The translations under genes were made by a program, and so were the position numbers. Below, in pieces: positions 1 through 7,628 of a DNA stretch of 40,900 nt. Positions within the stretch are counted from its first letter, which is position 1. Every line of letters begins with the position of its first letter. The notes below the pieces were generated by a model. It had not been told where the DNA came from and did not search any database. It worked only from the letters and a program-made list of their open reading frames with translations. This DNA comes from Lachnospiraceae bacterium (GTDB lineage: Bacteria; Bacillota; Clostridia; Lachnospirales; Lachnospiraceae), in the NCBI GenBank assembly GCA_009911505.1, contig QXXL01000160.1, positions 1-40,900 on the forward strand. Direction: 5' to 3'.

Positions 1-83
1 GTGAGAACACGAAAATGGGATGCTTTAGAGCCCCTTAGCCCCTGAACACAGACCCAGCCGCACACCCTGCCCTCTGACTGACG
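1..83 (-). repeat. Left copy of 82-bp inverted repeat
   Basis: Positions 2-83 match the reverse complement of 40803-40884 at 79 of 82 bases; I count mismatches at positions 9, 10 and 58. The identity stops sharply after position 83. No reading frame or known RNA is evident. It could be a dispersed repeat at which an assembly contig broke, or a genuine pair of inverted repeats flanking 40.7 kb. Confidence 0.9.
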
Positions 84-221
84 GCCCCTTTGCCATCCAC
101 TTCCCACAGTTCGCTCTAGGACTTAATTTTTCTGAAAGGGAACTGCAGGATTATAGTATGAGAAAAACGTAAGCGCCGTTTGAAAGGCATAGAATAATTA
201 GGGAGAATATATGTCAAGTGA
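84..221. other. Gene-free stretch, no feature recognised
   Basis: Non-coding by inspection. It follows the repeat and precedes a terminator. A weak -10-like TATAGT is present at about 153, but no convincing -35 or reading frame accompanies it. Confidence 0.5.
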
Positions 222-258
222 AAGTGTAAAGCACGATTTGGGCTTTACACTTTTTTTT
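222..258 (+). terminator. Intrinsic terminator
   Basis: An 11-bp perfect stem (AAGTGTAAAGC at 222-232 pairing with GCTTTACACTT at 242-252) is followed by an unbroken T run to 258. No gene ends between the left repeat and this hairpin, so it ends a transcript entering from outside the window or a short untranslated RNA. Confidence 0.85.
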
Positions 259-286
259 GAACAAACAGGCGGATGTGTGGTATACT
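257..286 (+). promoter_or_regulatory. Sigma-A type promoter for the first gene
   Basis: TTGAAC (257-262) and TATACT (281-286) are separated by 18 bp, with a TG just upstream of the -10. The -35 overlaps the T tract of the preceding terminator. It places transcription start about 35 bases ahead of the ATG at 327. Confidence 0.7.
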
Positions 287-326
287 AAAAAATAAACATT
301 AGGGGTTGATAAGAAGGGAGGATATT

Positions 327-1049
327 ATGTTAAACAGAGGAAATTTGGATGGCCGTCCTACTATGAGCGAGTGGCCGGTACGGATATGGAGTTTGGAGGA
401 AGTGCCGCGGCAGTATGAAACGAAAGTACGGGATTGGCTTACGGGAGATTTTTCTGAGTATGATTTTGTATATGCTCCAAAGCGGAGGACAAATGCCAAA
501 TCTTTTGATTATTTGTTTGGGTATGGAAATGATAAAATTGTTTACATAAGGAAGAATCCCGCTGCGGCATCAAAGGCGCTGGAGAGCGAAGCTGCAATGC
601 AGATAGTGGAAATCCAAAAGAGCCAGGTAGTGGAAGTGCTGACAGAACGGGAATTGTTAAATGCTAAAATAATTTTGCATTATCATGAAAAACAGGGGAT
701 AAAAGAACTGCAGTTTCCCTATGTCCCTTCCGTGTATTATTTGTATGATCCTTTTTTAAACTGGATATTAGGGATTGAAAAAGAGTTTGCGCCTTTTGTG
801 GCGGAGCGGGAGCATCCCCGTCCTGAGAAGCTGTACCGTGAAAGTCTGGCAATGTTTAATTATTCATTGGGGGCATACCGGCTGGGCAGTGGATTTTCGG
901 ATTACCAGTATGAATCTAAGCAGCACCGTTCTAAGTGGATGCCGTGGAAGAAAATAGTGGAGGAGTGGCTAAAAATCCAGATGGAGCGTGGGGTATTTGA
1001 ACTGCATAGTTTTGGCTATCTTACCGAATGTGTTTATCATATCCGCTGA
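327..1049 (+). CDS. Hypothetical protein, unknown function
   Basis: A 240-residue protein that I do not recognise. The ATG at 327 is preferred over an upstream in-frame TTG at 306 because AAGGGAGG (314-321) lies 5 bases before it. The protein is soluble in appearance, with no signal peptide or membrane segment, and is rich in Tyr, Trp and charged residues. Residues about 65-145 alternate strand-like hydrophobic stretches in a way that could be a small beta-barrel or PH-like fold, but this is only an impression. It has its own promoter and is followed 47 bases later by a GNAT gene on the same strand, so the two are probably co-transcribed. No catalytic motif is visible. Confidence 0.75.
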   Translation: MLNRGNLDGRPTMSEWPVRIWSLEEVPRQYETKVRDWLTGDFSEYDFVYAPKRRTNAKSFDYLFGYGNDKIVYIRKNPAAASKALESEAAMQIVEIQKSQVVEVLTERELLNAKIILHYHEKQGIKELQFPYVPSVYYLYDPFLNWILGIEKEFAPFVAEREHPRPEKLYRESLAMFNYSLGAYRLGSGFSDYQYESKQHRSKWMPWKKIVEEWLKIQMERGVFELHSFGYLTECVYHIR

Positions 1050-1096
1050 TTATGCCGGGCTAAATGACATAATACAGATAAGGCGGAGGAAAAAAT

Positions 1097-1888
1097 ATGG
1101 TTTTTAAAATGGAAGAGGCATATAGGGCTTCGCCATTGTTCCGGGGATGGCAGGAAACGTTGATATGGTCTTGCCTTCAGGGCATTATGGGGAATGTTTA
1201 TGCTGATTCCCCAGACAAGCCCGCTTCTGCAATGGCGTGCCTGGGTGATTTTCGCTTTTTTGCTGGGAAACCGGACAGGGATCTGGTCTTGTATTGGCCA
1301 GATATGGAAGGTATGCCGGATGGCGGACAGGGCTGGTGCATTATGGTGCCGCGGGATGCGGGATGGACGGCTTTGATAGAGGGGTGTTACAGGAAAAATG
1401 CCAGGAAGGTGGTACGGTATGCCACAAAAAAAGAACCGGATGTGTTTAATAGGGAAAAGCTGCAGGCAGCGCTGGGGCTGGTGCCGGATGGGTATGGCCT
1501 TAGACAGATGGATGAGGCATTGTTTGGGCTATGCAGGGAGATTGTATGGTGCAGGGACTGGGTTTCACAGTACAGGGATTTTACTATGTACCAAAAGTAT
1601 GGGATGGGGACAGTTATGTTAAAGGATGGGGTACCTGTTTCAGGTGCGTCTTCTTATGCTGGTTATCATGGAGGCATTGAAATACAGATTGATACGGTAA
1701 AGGGGTGCAGGGGAAGGGGGCTTGCGTATATCTGTGGGGCAAAGCTGATTTTGGATTGCCTGCAAAAGGGGATTTATCCAAGCTGGGATGCGCAGAATAA
1801 AGGGTCGCTTCGGCTGGCGGAAAGGTTGGGGTATCGGTTTGCAGGGGTGTATGAAGCATTTGAGGTAGAGGTAGGGGTGGCCAGGTAG
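1097..1888 (+). CDS. GNAT-family acetyltransferase
   Basis: A 263-residue protein whose C-terminal half looks like a GNAT fold. The stretch GCRGRGLAYICGAKLIL near residues 201-217 resembles the acetyl-CoA pyrophosphate loop (R/Q-x-x-G-x-G/A), followed by the usual W-D-A-x-N-x-x-S and A-E-R-L-G-Y-R-F end. The N-terminal half is a divergent extension, as in the larger GNAT acetyltransferases related to ZmaR-type proteins (family resemblance from memory). The ATG is preceded by GGCGGAGGA. Acceptor substrate is unknown. It probably shares a transcript with the gene upstream. The coding strand is G-rich at third positions, compared with the butyrate genes. Confidence 0.8.
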   Translation: MVFKMEEAYRASPLFRGWQETLIWSCLQGIMGNVYADSPDKPASAMACLGDFRFFAGKPDRDLVLYWPDMEGMPDGGQGWCIMVPRDAGWTALIEGCYRKNARKVVRYATKKEPDVFNREKLQAALGLVPDGYGLRQMDEALFGLCREIVWCRDWVSQYRDFTMYQKYGMGTVMLKDGVPVSGASSYAGYHGGIEIQIDTVKGCRGRGLAYICGAKLILDCLQKGIYPSWDAQNKGSLRLAERLGYRFAGVYEAFEVEVGVAR

Positions 1889-1916
1889 CAGGGAGGATGT
1901 TTTTTTCTTTTTTTGC

Positions 1917-1945
1917 TTGCATTTTTAAAATAGATGTGATATAAC
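1917..1945 (+). promoter_or_regulatory. Promoter of the T-box/aspS-gatCAB operon
   Basis: TTGCAT (1917-1922) and TATAAC (1940-1945) with 17-bp spacing. Transcription would start near 1952, directly at the 5' side of the T-box stem I region. Confidence 0.7.
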
Positions 1946-1951
1946 TTTATC

Positions 1952-2242
1952 AATATAAAGAGGTAAAGCGATGAAGGAGACTCCTGGTTTTAGGCACCGA
2001 CAGAAATGCAGCGTCACCGGCTGAGAGCGCTGCTTGGGAGAGAAGCCAGCGGGAACACTCTGGAGCAGACTTCCTGAACATGGGGCAGAGGGTGTGTGCC
2101 CTAAGTAGGGGTGTACGTGCGTGCGCGTTAAGCACATAGAGTGGGAAGAAGGCAGCGGCGCTGCCGCCTTCCAAAGCGGGTGGTACCACGGATAACCAGA
2201 TTATTCGCCCCGGAATGCAATTGTGTATTCCAGGGTATTTTT
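1952..2242 (+). promoter_or_regulatory. T-box riboswitch leader, Asn-type (possibly Asn/Glu) specifier
   Basis: The conserved T-box core, GGGTGGTACCACGG, is at 2178-2191. Upstream are a stem I apical hairpin (GCAGCG and CGCTGC arms, about 2011-2034) and a GC-rich hairpin (GAAGGC...GCCTTC, about 2146-2171) in the stem III position. The 3' side of stem I carries GGGAACACTC (2051-2060); AAC at 2054-2056 followed by A fits an Asn specifier, and the overlapping GAA at 2053-2055 is a Glu codon. This suits the downstream transamidation operon. Uncharged tRNA would favour the antiterminator over the terminator at 2208-2242. The specifier is read by eye from stem alignment, so it is less certain than the T-box itself. 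Confidence 0.9.
2208..2242 (+). terminator. T-box-controlled terminator
   Basis: The stem GGAATGCA (2212-2219) pairs with TGTATTCC (2224-2231) around an ATTG loop, extended below by CCC (2208-2210) and GGG (2233-2235), and is followed by TATTTTTATT. It lies just 3' of the T-box core, as expected for the alternative structure. Confidence 0.85.
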
Positions 2243-2292
2243 ATTGGGAAAACCAGAAAATACCCCGGAGCAAACCAGAAAGGAGAATTTTT

Positions 2293-4038
2293 ATGGGCAG
2301 TATTTACAGAGATGTGACATTAGCGCAGGTTGACGAGACGGATATTGGCAGGCGGGTTAGGATTGCCGGATGGGTGGAAAATATCAGAGACCACGGCGGG
2401 GTTTCTTTTCTGGATATCAGGGATATGTACGCTGTTATGCAGGTTGTGATTAGAAAAGGGGAGCTGCTTAAGGGGATTCGCAAGGAGCAGGCGGTGACGG
2501 TTTTTGGTTTGGTAATGAAGCGGGACGAAGAAACGTATAACCCCAAAATCCCAACAGGGACAATTGAACTGGAGGCACTTGAGGTTACAGTACTTGGGGA
2601 TGTTTACAAAAATTTGCCGTTTGAAATTGCCACAAGCAGGGAAGTGCGTGAAGATGTCAGGTTAAAATACCGTTATCTGGATTTACGGAATGCAAAGGTA
2701 AAGCACAATATTATTTTCCGTTCCAAAGTAATTTCGTATTTACGGCAGAAAATGGCGGATCTGGGTTTTTTGGAAATACAGACCCCAATTTTGTGTGCGT
2801 CATCACCGGAGGGGGCGAGGGATTATATTGTGCCTTCCCGGAAGCAAAAAGGCAGGTTCTATGCGCTGCCGCAGGCGCCGCAGCAATATAAGCAGCTGTT
2901 AATGGCGTCTGGGTTTGATAAATATTTCCAGGTTGCGCCATGCTTTCGGGATGAGGACGCCAGGGCAGACCGCTCGCCGGGGGAGTTTTACCAGTTGGAT
3001 TTTGAAATGGGGTTTGCTACACAGGAGGATGTGTTTGCAGTTGGGGAGGAGGTGCTGACGTCAGTGTTTGAACGGTTTGCACCGGAAGGTTATACGGTGT
3101 CAAAAGCGCCGTACCCAGTATTTAGCTACAGCCAGGCAATGCTTATGTTTGGCACGGATAAGCCAGATCTGCGCAACCCGCTTAGAATCATAGATGTTAC
3201 AGAATTTTTTCAGAAGTGTACGTTCCGGCCGTTTTTGGGCAGGACTGTGCGTGCTATCCGTGTCCATGCAGATATGTCAAACGGATTTCATGAGAAGCTG
3301 CTTAAATTTGCGGCTGGAATCGGAATGGCAGGGCTGGGGTATTTGGAGGCTGTTGGGGATGGTTCTTTTAAGGGGCCAATCGATAAATTTATTCCGGATA
3401 CGCTGAAAGGGGAATTTTGGAAGCTGGCAGGGCTTACGGCGGGTGATACGATTTTTTTTATGGCCGATCGGGAAGAAAAGGCGGCGTATTATGCGGGGCA
3501 GATCCGGACTGAGCTTGGGAAAAGGCTGGGGCTTTTGGAAAAGGATGCATTCCGGTTTTGTTATGTAAATGATTTTCCGATGTTTGAACGTGATCCAGAT
3601 ACCGGAAAAATCGGGTTTACACATAATCCTTTTTCGATGCCACAGGGCGGGCTTTTGGCTTTGGAGAACAAGGATCCCCTGGAGGTTTTGGCTTATCAGT
3701 ATGATATTATCTGTAATGGAGTGGAGCTGTCGTCGGGCGCTGTGCGTAACCATGATTTACAAGTGATGGTGAAGGCGTTTTCAATTGCTGGGTATGGAGA
3801 GGATGAGTTAAAGGAGAAGTTTGGGGCGCTGTATGAGGCATTTCAGTATGGCGCACCACCACATGCAGGGATGGCGCCAGGGATTGACCGTATGGTGATG
3901 CTGCTTTGCGGGGAAGAGAATATCAGGGAGGTAATTGCTTTTCCAATGAATGGGAACGCGGAGGATTTGATGTGCGGTGCGCCGGGGACAGTGTCAGAGC
4001 AGCAGCTGCGCGAGGCCCATATCAAAGTCAGGGCGTAA
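2293..4038 (+). CDS. aspS: Aspartyl-tRNA synthetase, probably nondiscriminating
   Basis: A 581-residue class II synthetase that charges tRNA(Asp) and, in the nondiscriminating form, mischarges tRNA(Asn) with Asp. It has the N-terminal OB-fold anticodon-binding domain (about residues 1-110), motif 2 (FRDEDARADRSPGEFYQLDF), the bacterial GAD insertion (about 280-410) and motif 3 (GIDRMVMLL). Length matches bacterial-type AspRS. His34 in RDHGG occupies the position where discriminating bacterial enzymes commonly have Leu (RDLG) and nondiscriminating ones His, supporting relaxed tRNA choice. The ATG at 2293 follows AAAGGAGAA; an in-frame ATG at 2215 lies inside the terminator and is rejected. gatCAB follows directly, which also implies the indirect Asn pathway. 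Confidence 0.97.
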   Translation: MGSIYRDVTLAQVDETDIGRRVRIAGWVENIRDHGGVSFLDIRDMYAVMQVVIRKGELLKGIRKEQAVTVFGLVMKRDEETYNPKIPTGTIELEALEVTVLGDVYKNLPFEIATSREVREDVRLKYRYLDLRNAKVKHNIIFRSKVISYLRQKMADLGFLEIQTPILCASSPEGARDYIVPSRKQKGRFYALPQAPQQYKQLLMASGFDKYFQVAPCFRDEDARADRSPGEFYQLDFEMGFATQEDVFAVGEEVLTSVFERFAPEGYTVSKAPYPVFSYSQAMLMFGTDKPDLRNPLRIIDVTEFFQKCTFRPFLGRTVRAIRVHADMSNGFHEKLLKFAAGIGMAGLGYLEAVGDGSFKGPIDKFIPDTLKGEFWKLAGLTAGDTIFFMADREEKAAYYAGQIRTELGKRLGLLEKDAFRFCYVNDFPMFERDPDTGKIGFTHNPFSMPQGGLLALENKDPLEVLAYQYDIICNGVELSSGAVRNHDLQVMVKAFSIAGYGEDELKEKFGALYEAFQYGAPPHAGMAPGIDRMVMLLCGEENIREVIAFPMNGNAEDLMCGAPGTVSEQQLREAHIKVRA

Positions 4039-4093
4039 GGCGGATTCAAACAGGTATTCTAATTTTAAAATAAGAACTTAACAGGAGGCTGCA

Positions 4094-4429
4094 ATGGCAA
4101 ATATTATTTCAGATGGCACAATCGAGTATGTAGGTATTCTTGCAAAACTGGAACTTTCAGAGGAAGAAAAAGAACGCGCAAAAAAAGATATGTCAGAAAT
4201 GCTTTATTATATCGATAAATTGAATGAGCTGGATACTTCGGGCATTGAACCAGTGTCCCATATTTTTACGATGAATAATGTCTTGCGCGAAGACGTTATA
4301 ACCAATGGGGACGGCAGCAGCCAAACGCTTGCAAACGCTCCAGAGCAGGCAGAGGGTGGTATTGTTGTACCCAAGACAATTTTGGATGAATCGGCTAAAA
4401 TGCGTCCGGGGGGAGGGGATGGAGTATGA
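4094..4429 (+). CDS. gatC: Asp/Glu-tRNA amidotransferase subunit C
   Basis: A 111-residue GatC, the small subunit that wraps around the GatA-GatB interface. The N-terminal helix pair (VGILAKLELSEEE...MLYYIDKLNELD) and the later IEPVSHIF and LREDV elements are characteristic. The ATG is preceded by AGGAGG (4083-4088). It lies 55 bases after aspS and overlaps gatA by 4 bases (ATGA), indicating translational coupling. At 111 residues it is a little longer than the usual 95-100, with an acidic and glycine-rich tail. Confidence 0.95.
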   Translation: MANIISDGTIEYVGILAKLELSEEEKERAKKDMSEMLYYIDKLNELDTSGIEPVSHIFTMNNVLREDVITNGDGSSQTLANAPEQAEGGIVVPKTILDESAKMRPGGGDGV

Positions 4430-5913
4430 GTATAACAGGCATGACGGCTTTAGAGCTGGGGAACAAGATACAGAAAAGGGAAATTTCCGTTGTGGAAGCG
4501 ACAGAGGCTGTTTTGGAGTCTGTCCGCAGAAAAGAACCAAGCATAAATGCTTTTGTTACGGTAGACGGGGAAGGGGCTCGCAAACGTGCAAAAGAAGTAC
4601 AAAAACAAATAGACGAAGGCACTCTGACAGGGCCTCTTGCCGGAGTTCCTGTTGCGGTAAAAGACAATCTTTGCACAGAGGGGATGCCCACAACCTGCAG
4701 TTCTAAGATACTGCATAATTTTATACCTTCTTATACTGCGACGGCTGTGGAAAACCTTATGCGGGCAGGTGCGGTTGTGATTGGGAAAACCAATATGGAT
4801 GAATTTGCTATGGGGAGTACTACAGAAACTTCGTATTTTGGCGCGACCAAAAATCCATGGAATACGTCCCATGTCCCAGGCGGGTCTTCGGGCGGATCGT
4901 GTGCGGCGGTGGCGGCGGAGGAATGCCCGTATGCGCTTGGTTCTGATACAGGCGGCTCTATCCGGCAGCCTAGCTCGTTTTGTGGTGTTGTGGGCTTAAA
5001 GCCTACTTATGGGACAGTATCCCGTTATGGCCTGGTTGCGTATGGATCTTCTTTGGATCAGATTGGGCCTATTGCAAGGGATGTGGCGGATTGTGCGGCG
5101 GTATTAGAGGCGGTGGCGTCTTATGATACAAAAGATTCTACATCCGTCAGGCGGCAGGATTTGGATTTTACATCTGCGCTCAAAGAAGGCGTTTCGGGTA
5201 TGAAAATCGGGTTGCCGAGAGATTATTTTGGCACTGGCCTTAATACGGAGGTAAAGGAAGCAGTCCTTGCTGCAGCCAAGAAACTAGAAGGCTGCGGTGC
5301 GGTTATAGAAGAATTTAACCTGGGGCTGGTGGAGTATGCTATACCAGCCTATTATGTGATTGCATGTGCGGAAGCAAGCTCGAACCTGGCGCGTTTTGAC
5401 GGCATTAAGTATGGGTACCGTACCAAGCAGTACGAGGGGCTTCACAATTTATATAAGAAAAGCCGTTCCGAAGGCTTTGGGCCGGAGGTAAAGCGCCGGA
5501 TTATGTTAGGGTCTTTTGTATTGAGTTCTGGCTACTATGATGCTTATTATCTAAAGGCGCTGCGGACAAAGGCCCTGATTAAACAAGAATTTGACAAAGC
5601 TTTTGCACACTATGATATGATTTTAGGGCCGGCAGCCCCATCTACGGCTCCAAGGCTGGGCGAAAATTTAGACGATCCGATAAAAATGTATTTGGGCGAC
5701 ATTTACACGGTTTCTGTTAATCTGGCCGGCCTGCCCGGCATATCAGTGCCATGCGGGACGGATAAAGCAGGGCTTCCGGTTGGGGTGCAGTTGATAGGAA
5801 ACTGTTTTGAGGAGAAAAAAATTATACGTGCGGCGTATACCTTAGAACGCACCGGGGGGTACTCCCGCAGTACGCTTGCTGTTTTGGACGGCACATCAGA
5901 AAGGGGGAAATGA
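4426..5913 (+). CDS. gatA: Asp/Glu-tRNA amidotransferase subunit A
   Basis: A 495-residue amidase-signature enzyme that releases ammonia from glutamine for transamidation of Asp-tRNA(Asn) and Glu-tRNA(Gln). The Ser-cisSer-Lys triad is visible as Lys79 (GVPVAVKDNL), Ser154 (PGGSSGGS) and Ser178 (GSDTGGS), numbering that matches well-studied GatA enzymes. Length is typical. It starts on the ATGA overlapping the gatC stop and ends 1 base before the gatB start, so the three subunits are tightly coupled. Nothing is missing or unusual. Confidence 0.98.
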   Translation: MSITGMTALELGNKIQKREISVVEATEAVLESVRRKEPSINAFVTVDGEGARKRAKEVQKQIDEGTLTGPLAGVPVAVKDNLCTEGMPTTCSSKILHNFIPSYTATAVENLMRAGAVVIGKTNMDEFAMGSTTETSYFGATKNPWNTSHVPGGSSGGSCAAVAAEECPYALGSDTGGSIRQPSSFCGVVGLKPTYGTVSRYGLVAYGSSLDQIGPIARDVADCAAVLEAVASYDTKDSTSVRRQDLDFTSALKEGVSGMKIGLPRDYFGTGLNTEVKEAVLAAAKKLEGCGAVIEEFNLGLVEYAIPAYYVIACAEASSNLARFDGIKYGYRTKQYEGLHNLYKKSRSEGFGPEVKRRIMLGSFVLSSGYYDAYYLKALRTKALIKQEFDKAFAHYDMILGPAAPSTAPRLGENLDDPIKMYLGDIYTVSVNLAGLPGISVPCGTDKAGLPVGVQLIGNCFEEKKIIRAAYTLERTGGYSRSTLAVLDGTSERGK

Positions 5914-5914
5914 A

Positions 5915-7354
5915 ATGGGAAAACAGTATGAAACGGTTATTGGATTAGAGGTTCACGTAGAACTGGCAACCAAAACCAAAATATTCTGCGGCTGTTCTAC
6001 TGCATTCGGCAGTGCGCCAAATACCCACACCTGCCCGGTCTGCGCAGGAATGCCAGGGGCGCTCCCGGTTTTAAATAAAAAGGTTGTAGAATATGCAATG
6101 GCAGTCGGGCTTGCGTTGGGATGTGAAATAACAAAAAACTGCAAGTTTGACCGGAAAAATTACTTTTATCCGGATAATCCGCAGAATTACCAGATTTCCC
6201 AGCTATATCTGCCGATTTGCAAAAATGGCGGAATTGAAATTGAAACGGACGAAGGGGGCAAGAAATTTGTCGGAATCCATGAAATCCACATGGAAGAAGA
6301 TGCCGGGAAACTGGTTCACGATGAATGGGAAGGATGCTCTTATGTAGATTTCAACCGGGCGGGCGTACCATTGATTGAGATTGTATCAAAGCCGGATATG
6401 AGGTCTGCCGAAGAGGTTATTGCATATTTGGACAAGCTTAGGCTTATTATACAGTATTTGGGCGCATCCGACTGCAAGCTGCAGGAGGGCTCCATGCGCG
6501 CGGACGTTAACCTTTCCGTCCGGGAGAAGGGCAGAGGCGAATTTGGCACACGTACGGAGATGAAAAACCTCAATTCTTTTAAAGCCATTGCGAGGGCAAT
6601 TGAAAACGAAAAAAACCGCCAGATTGATTTGCTTGAATCCGGTGGGGCGGTTATCCAGGAAACGAGGAGATGGGATGATTTAAAGGAATATTCTTTTGCT
6701 ATGAGATCTAAGGAAGACGCTAAGGATTACCGTTATTTTCCCGATCCAGATCTTGTTTTGCTGCAGATTACGGATAGCTGGATTGAAGAAATCAAAGGAC
6801 AGCAGCCGGAGTTTCGCACAGAAAAACTGGCGCGTTATCAAAGTGAATACGGACTGCCGCTTTATGATGCGGAAATCTTAACAGGGACAAAAAAGCTGGC
6901 GGATTTGTTTGAGGCAACCAGCGCTCTAAGCGGCAGCCCCAAAAAGGTATCGAATTGGCTGATGGGCGAAACGATGCGGCTGTTAAAGGAGAACGGGATG
7001 GATGCGGAAGATATCCGCTTTTCACCTGAAAACCTGGCAGCGTTAATAGAGCTGGCGGATAAGGGGGTTATTAACAGTACGGTGGCAAAGGAAGTGTTTG
7101 GACATGTGTTTGCAGAGGATGCGGATCCAAAGCGGTATGTGCAAGAGCATGGGCTAAGGACGGTACAGGATGAAGGGGCCCTGCATGGCGTGGTAGAACA
7201 GGTGATAAAAGAGAACGCCAAATCTGTACAGGATTATAAGGATGGGAAAGAGAAAGCAATTGGATTTTTGGTGGGGCAGACGATGAAGGCAATGAAAGGG
7301 AAGGCGGATCCAGGGGCGGTGAAGGAGATGCTTAAGGGGATGCTGGCGGAGTAG
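5915..7354 (+). CDS. gatB: Asp/Glu-tRNA amidotransferase subunit B
   Basis: A 479-residue GatB, the kinase subunit that phosphorylates the mischarged aminoacyl end and binds the tRNA. The opening YETVIGLEVHVEL, the Cys cluster CGCST...CPVCAGMPG (zinc-binding region), the HMEEDAGKL motif and the C-terminal YqeY-like helical tail (about residues 330-479) are all present. The ATG at 5915 has GGGGGAAA upstream and follows the gatA stop by 1 base; an in-frame ATG at 5876 inside gatA would add residues that GatB lacks. It is the last gene of the operon; no strong terminator is evident in the next 275 bases. Confidence 0.98.
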   Translation: MGKQYETVIGLEVHVELATKTKIFCGCSTAFGSAPNTHTCPVCAGMPGALPVLNKKVVEYAMAVGLALGCEITKNCKFDRKNYFYPDNPQNYQISQLYLPICKNGGIEIETDEGGKKFVGIHEIHMEEDAGKLVHDEWEGCSYVDFNRAGVPLIEIVSKPDMRSAEEVIAYLDKLRLIIQYLGASDCKLQEGSMRADVNLSVREKGRGEFGTRTEMKNLNSFKAIARAIENEKNRQIDLLESGGAVIQETRRWDDLKEYSFAMRSKEDAKDYRYFPDPDLVLLQITDSWIEEIKGQQPEFRTEKLARYQSEYGLPLYDAEILTGTKKLADLFEATSALSGSPKKVSNWLMGETMRLLKENGMDAEDIRFSPENLAALIELADKGVINSTVAKEVFGHVFAEDADPKRYVQEHGLRTVQDEGALHGVVEQVIKENAKSVQDYKDGKEKAIGFLVGQTMKAMKGKADPGAVKEMLKGMLAE

Positions 7355-7397
7355 ATTCAGATTCTTTTACACAATCTATTCACTCCTTCTATTCAAG

Positions 7398-7508
7398 TTA
7401 TCCACCTTCCTATTCTCAGTAAAACAGCCCTGGCTTCCTATTTTTCCATTTACTTTAAAGGCTCTATCCACAAAATGTGGAAACAATGTGGAAAAGATTT
7501 GTGGATAC
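7398..7508. promoter_or_regulatory. Three near-consensus DnaA boxes upstream of clpX-like gene
   Basis: TTATCCACC (7398-7406), CTATCCACA (7464-7472) and, on the reverse strand, GTATCCACA (7500-7508) each differ by one base from TTATCCACA. Two extra GTGGAAA words lie between them. The sequence is AT-rich. Binding is not shown. Confidence 0.4.
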
Positions 7509-7564
7509 CGTTGATAAAAACAATTTCTAAAATATAAAAGAACTATGAAAAATTATAAATTACA

Positions 7565-7593
7565 TTGAGATCCTGGTGGGGATGCTTTATACT
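7565..7593 (+). promoter_or_regulatory. Promoter of the clpX-like gene
   Basis: TTGAGA (7565-7570) and TATACT (7588-7593), spacing 17. The predicted start near 7600 lies after an in-frame ATG at 7596 and so supports the ATG at 7629 as the real start codon. Confidence 0.75.
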
Positions 7594-7628
7594 TTATGAG
7601 AATACATAGGAATGATGAGGAGAAAATT

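Noticed and set aside
2215..2292. Upstream ATG for aspS
   Set aside because: It lies within the T-box terminator hairpin, and the AAAGGAGAA ribosome-binding site points to the ATG at 2293.
5876..5914. In-frame ATG for gatB inside gatA
   Set aside because: It adds residues absent from GatB proteins, while the ATG at 5915 gives the standard N-terminus.
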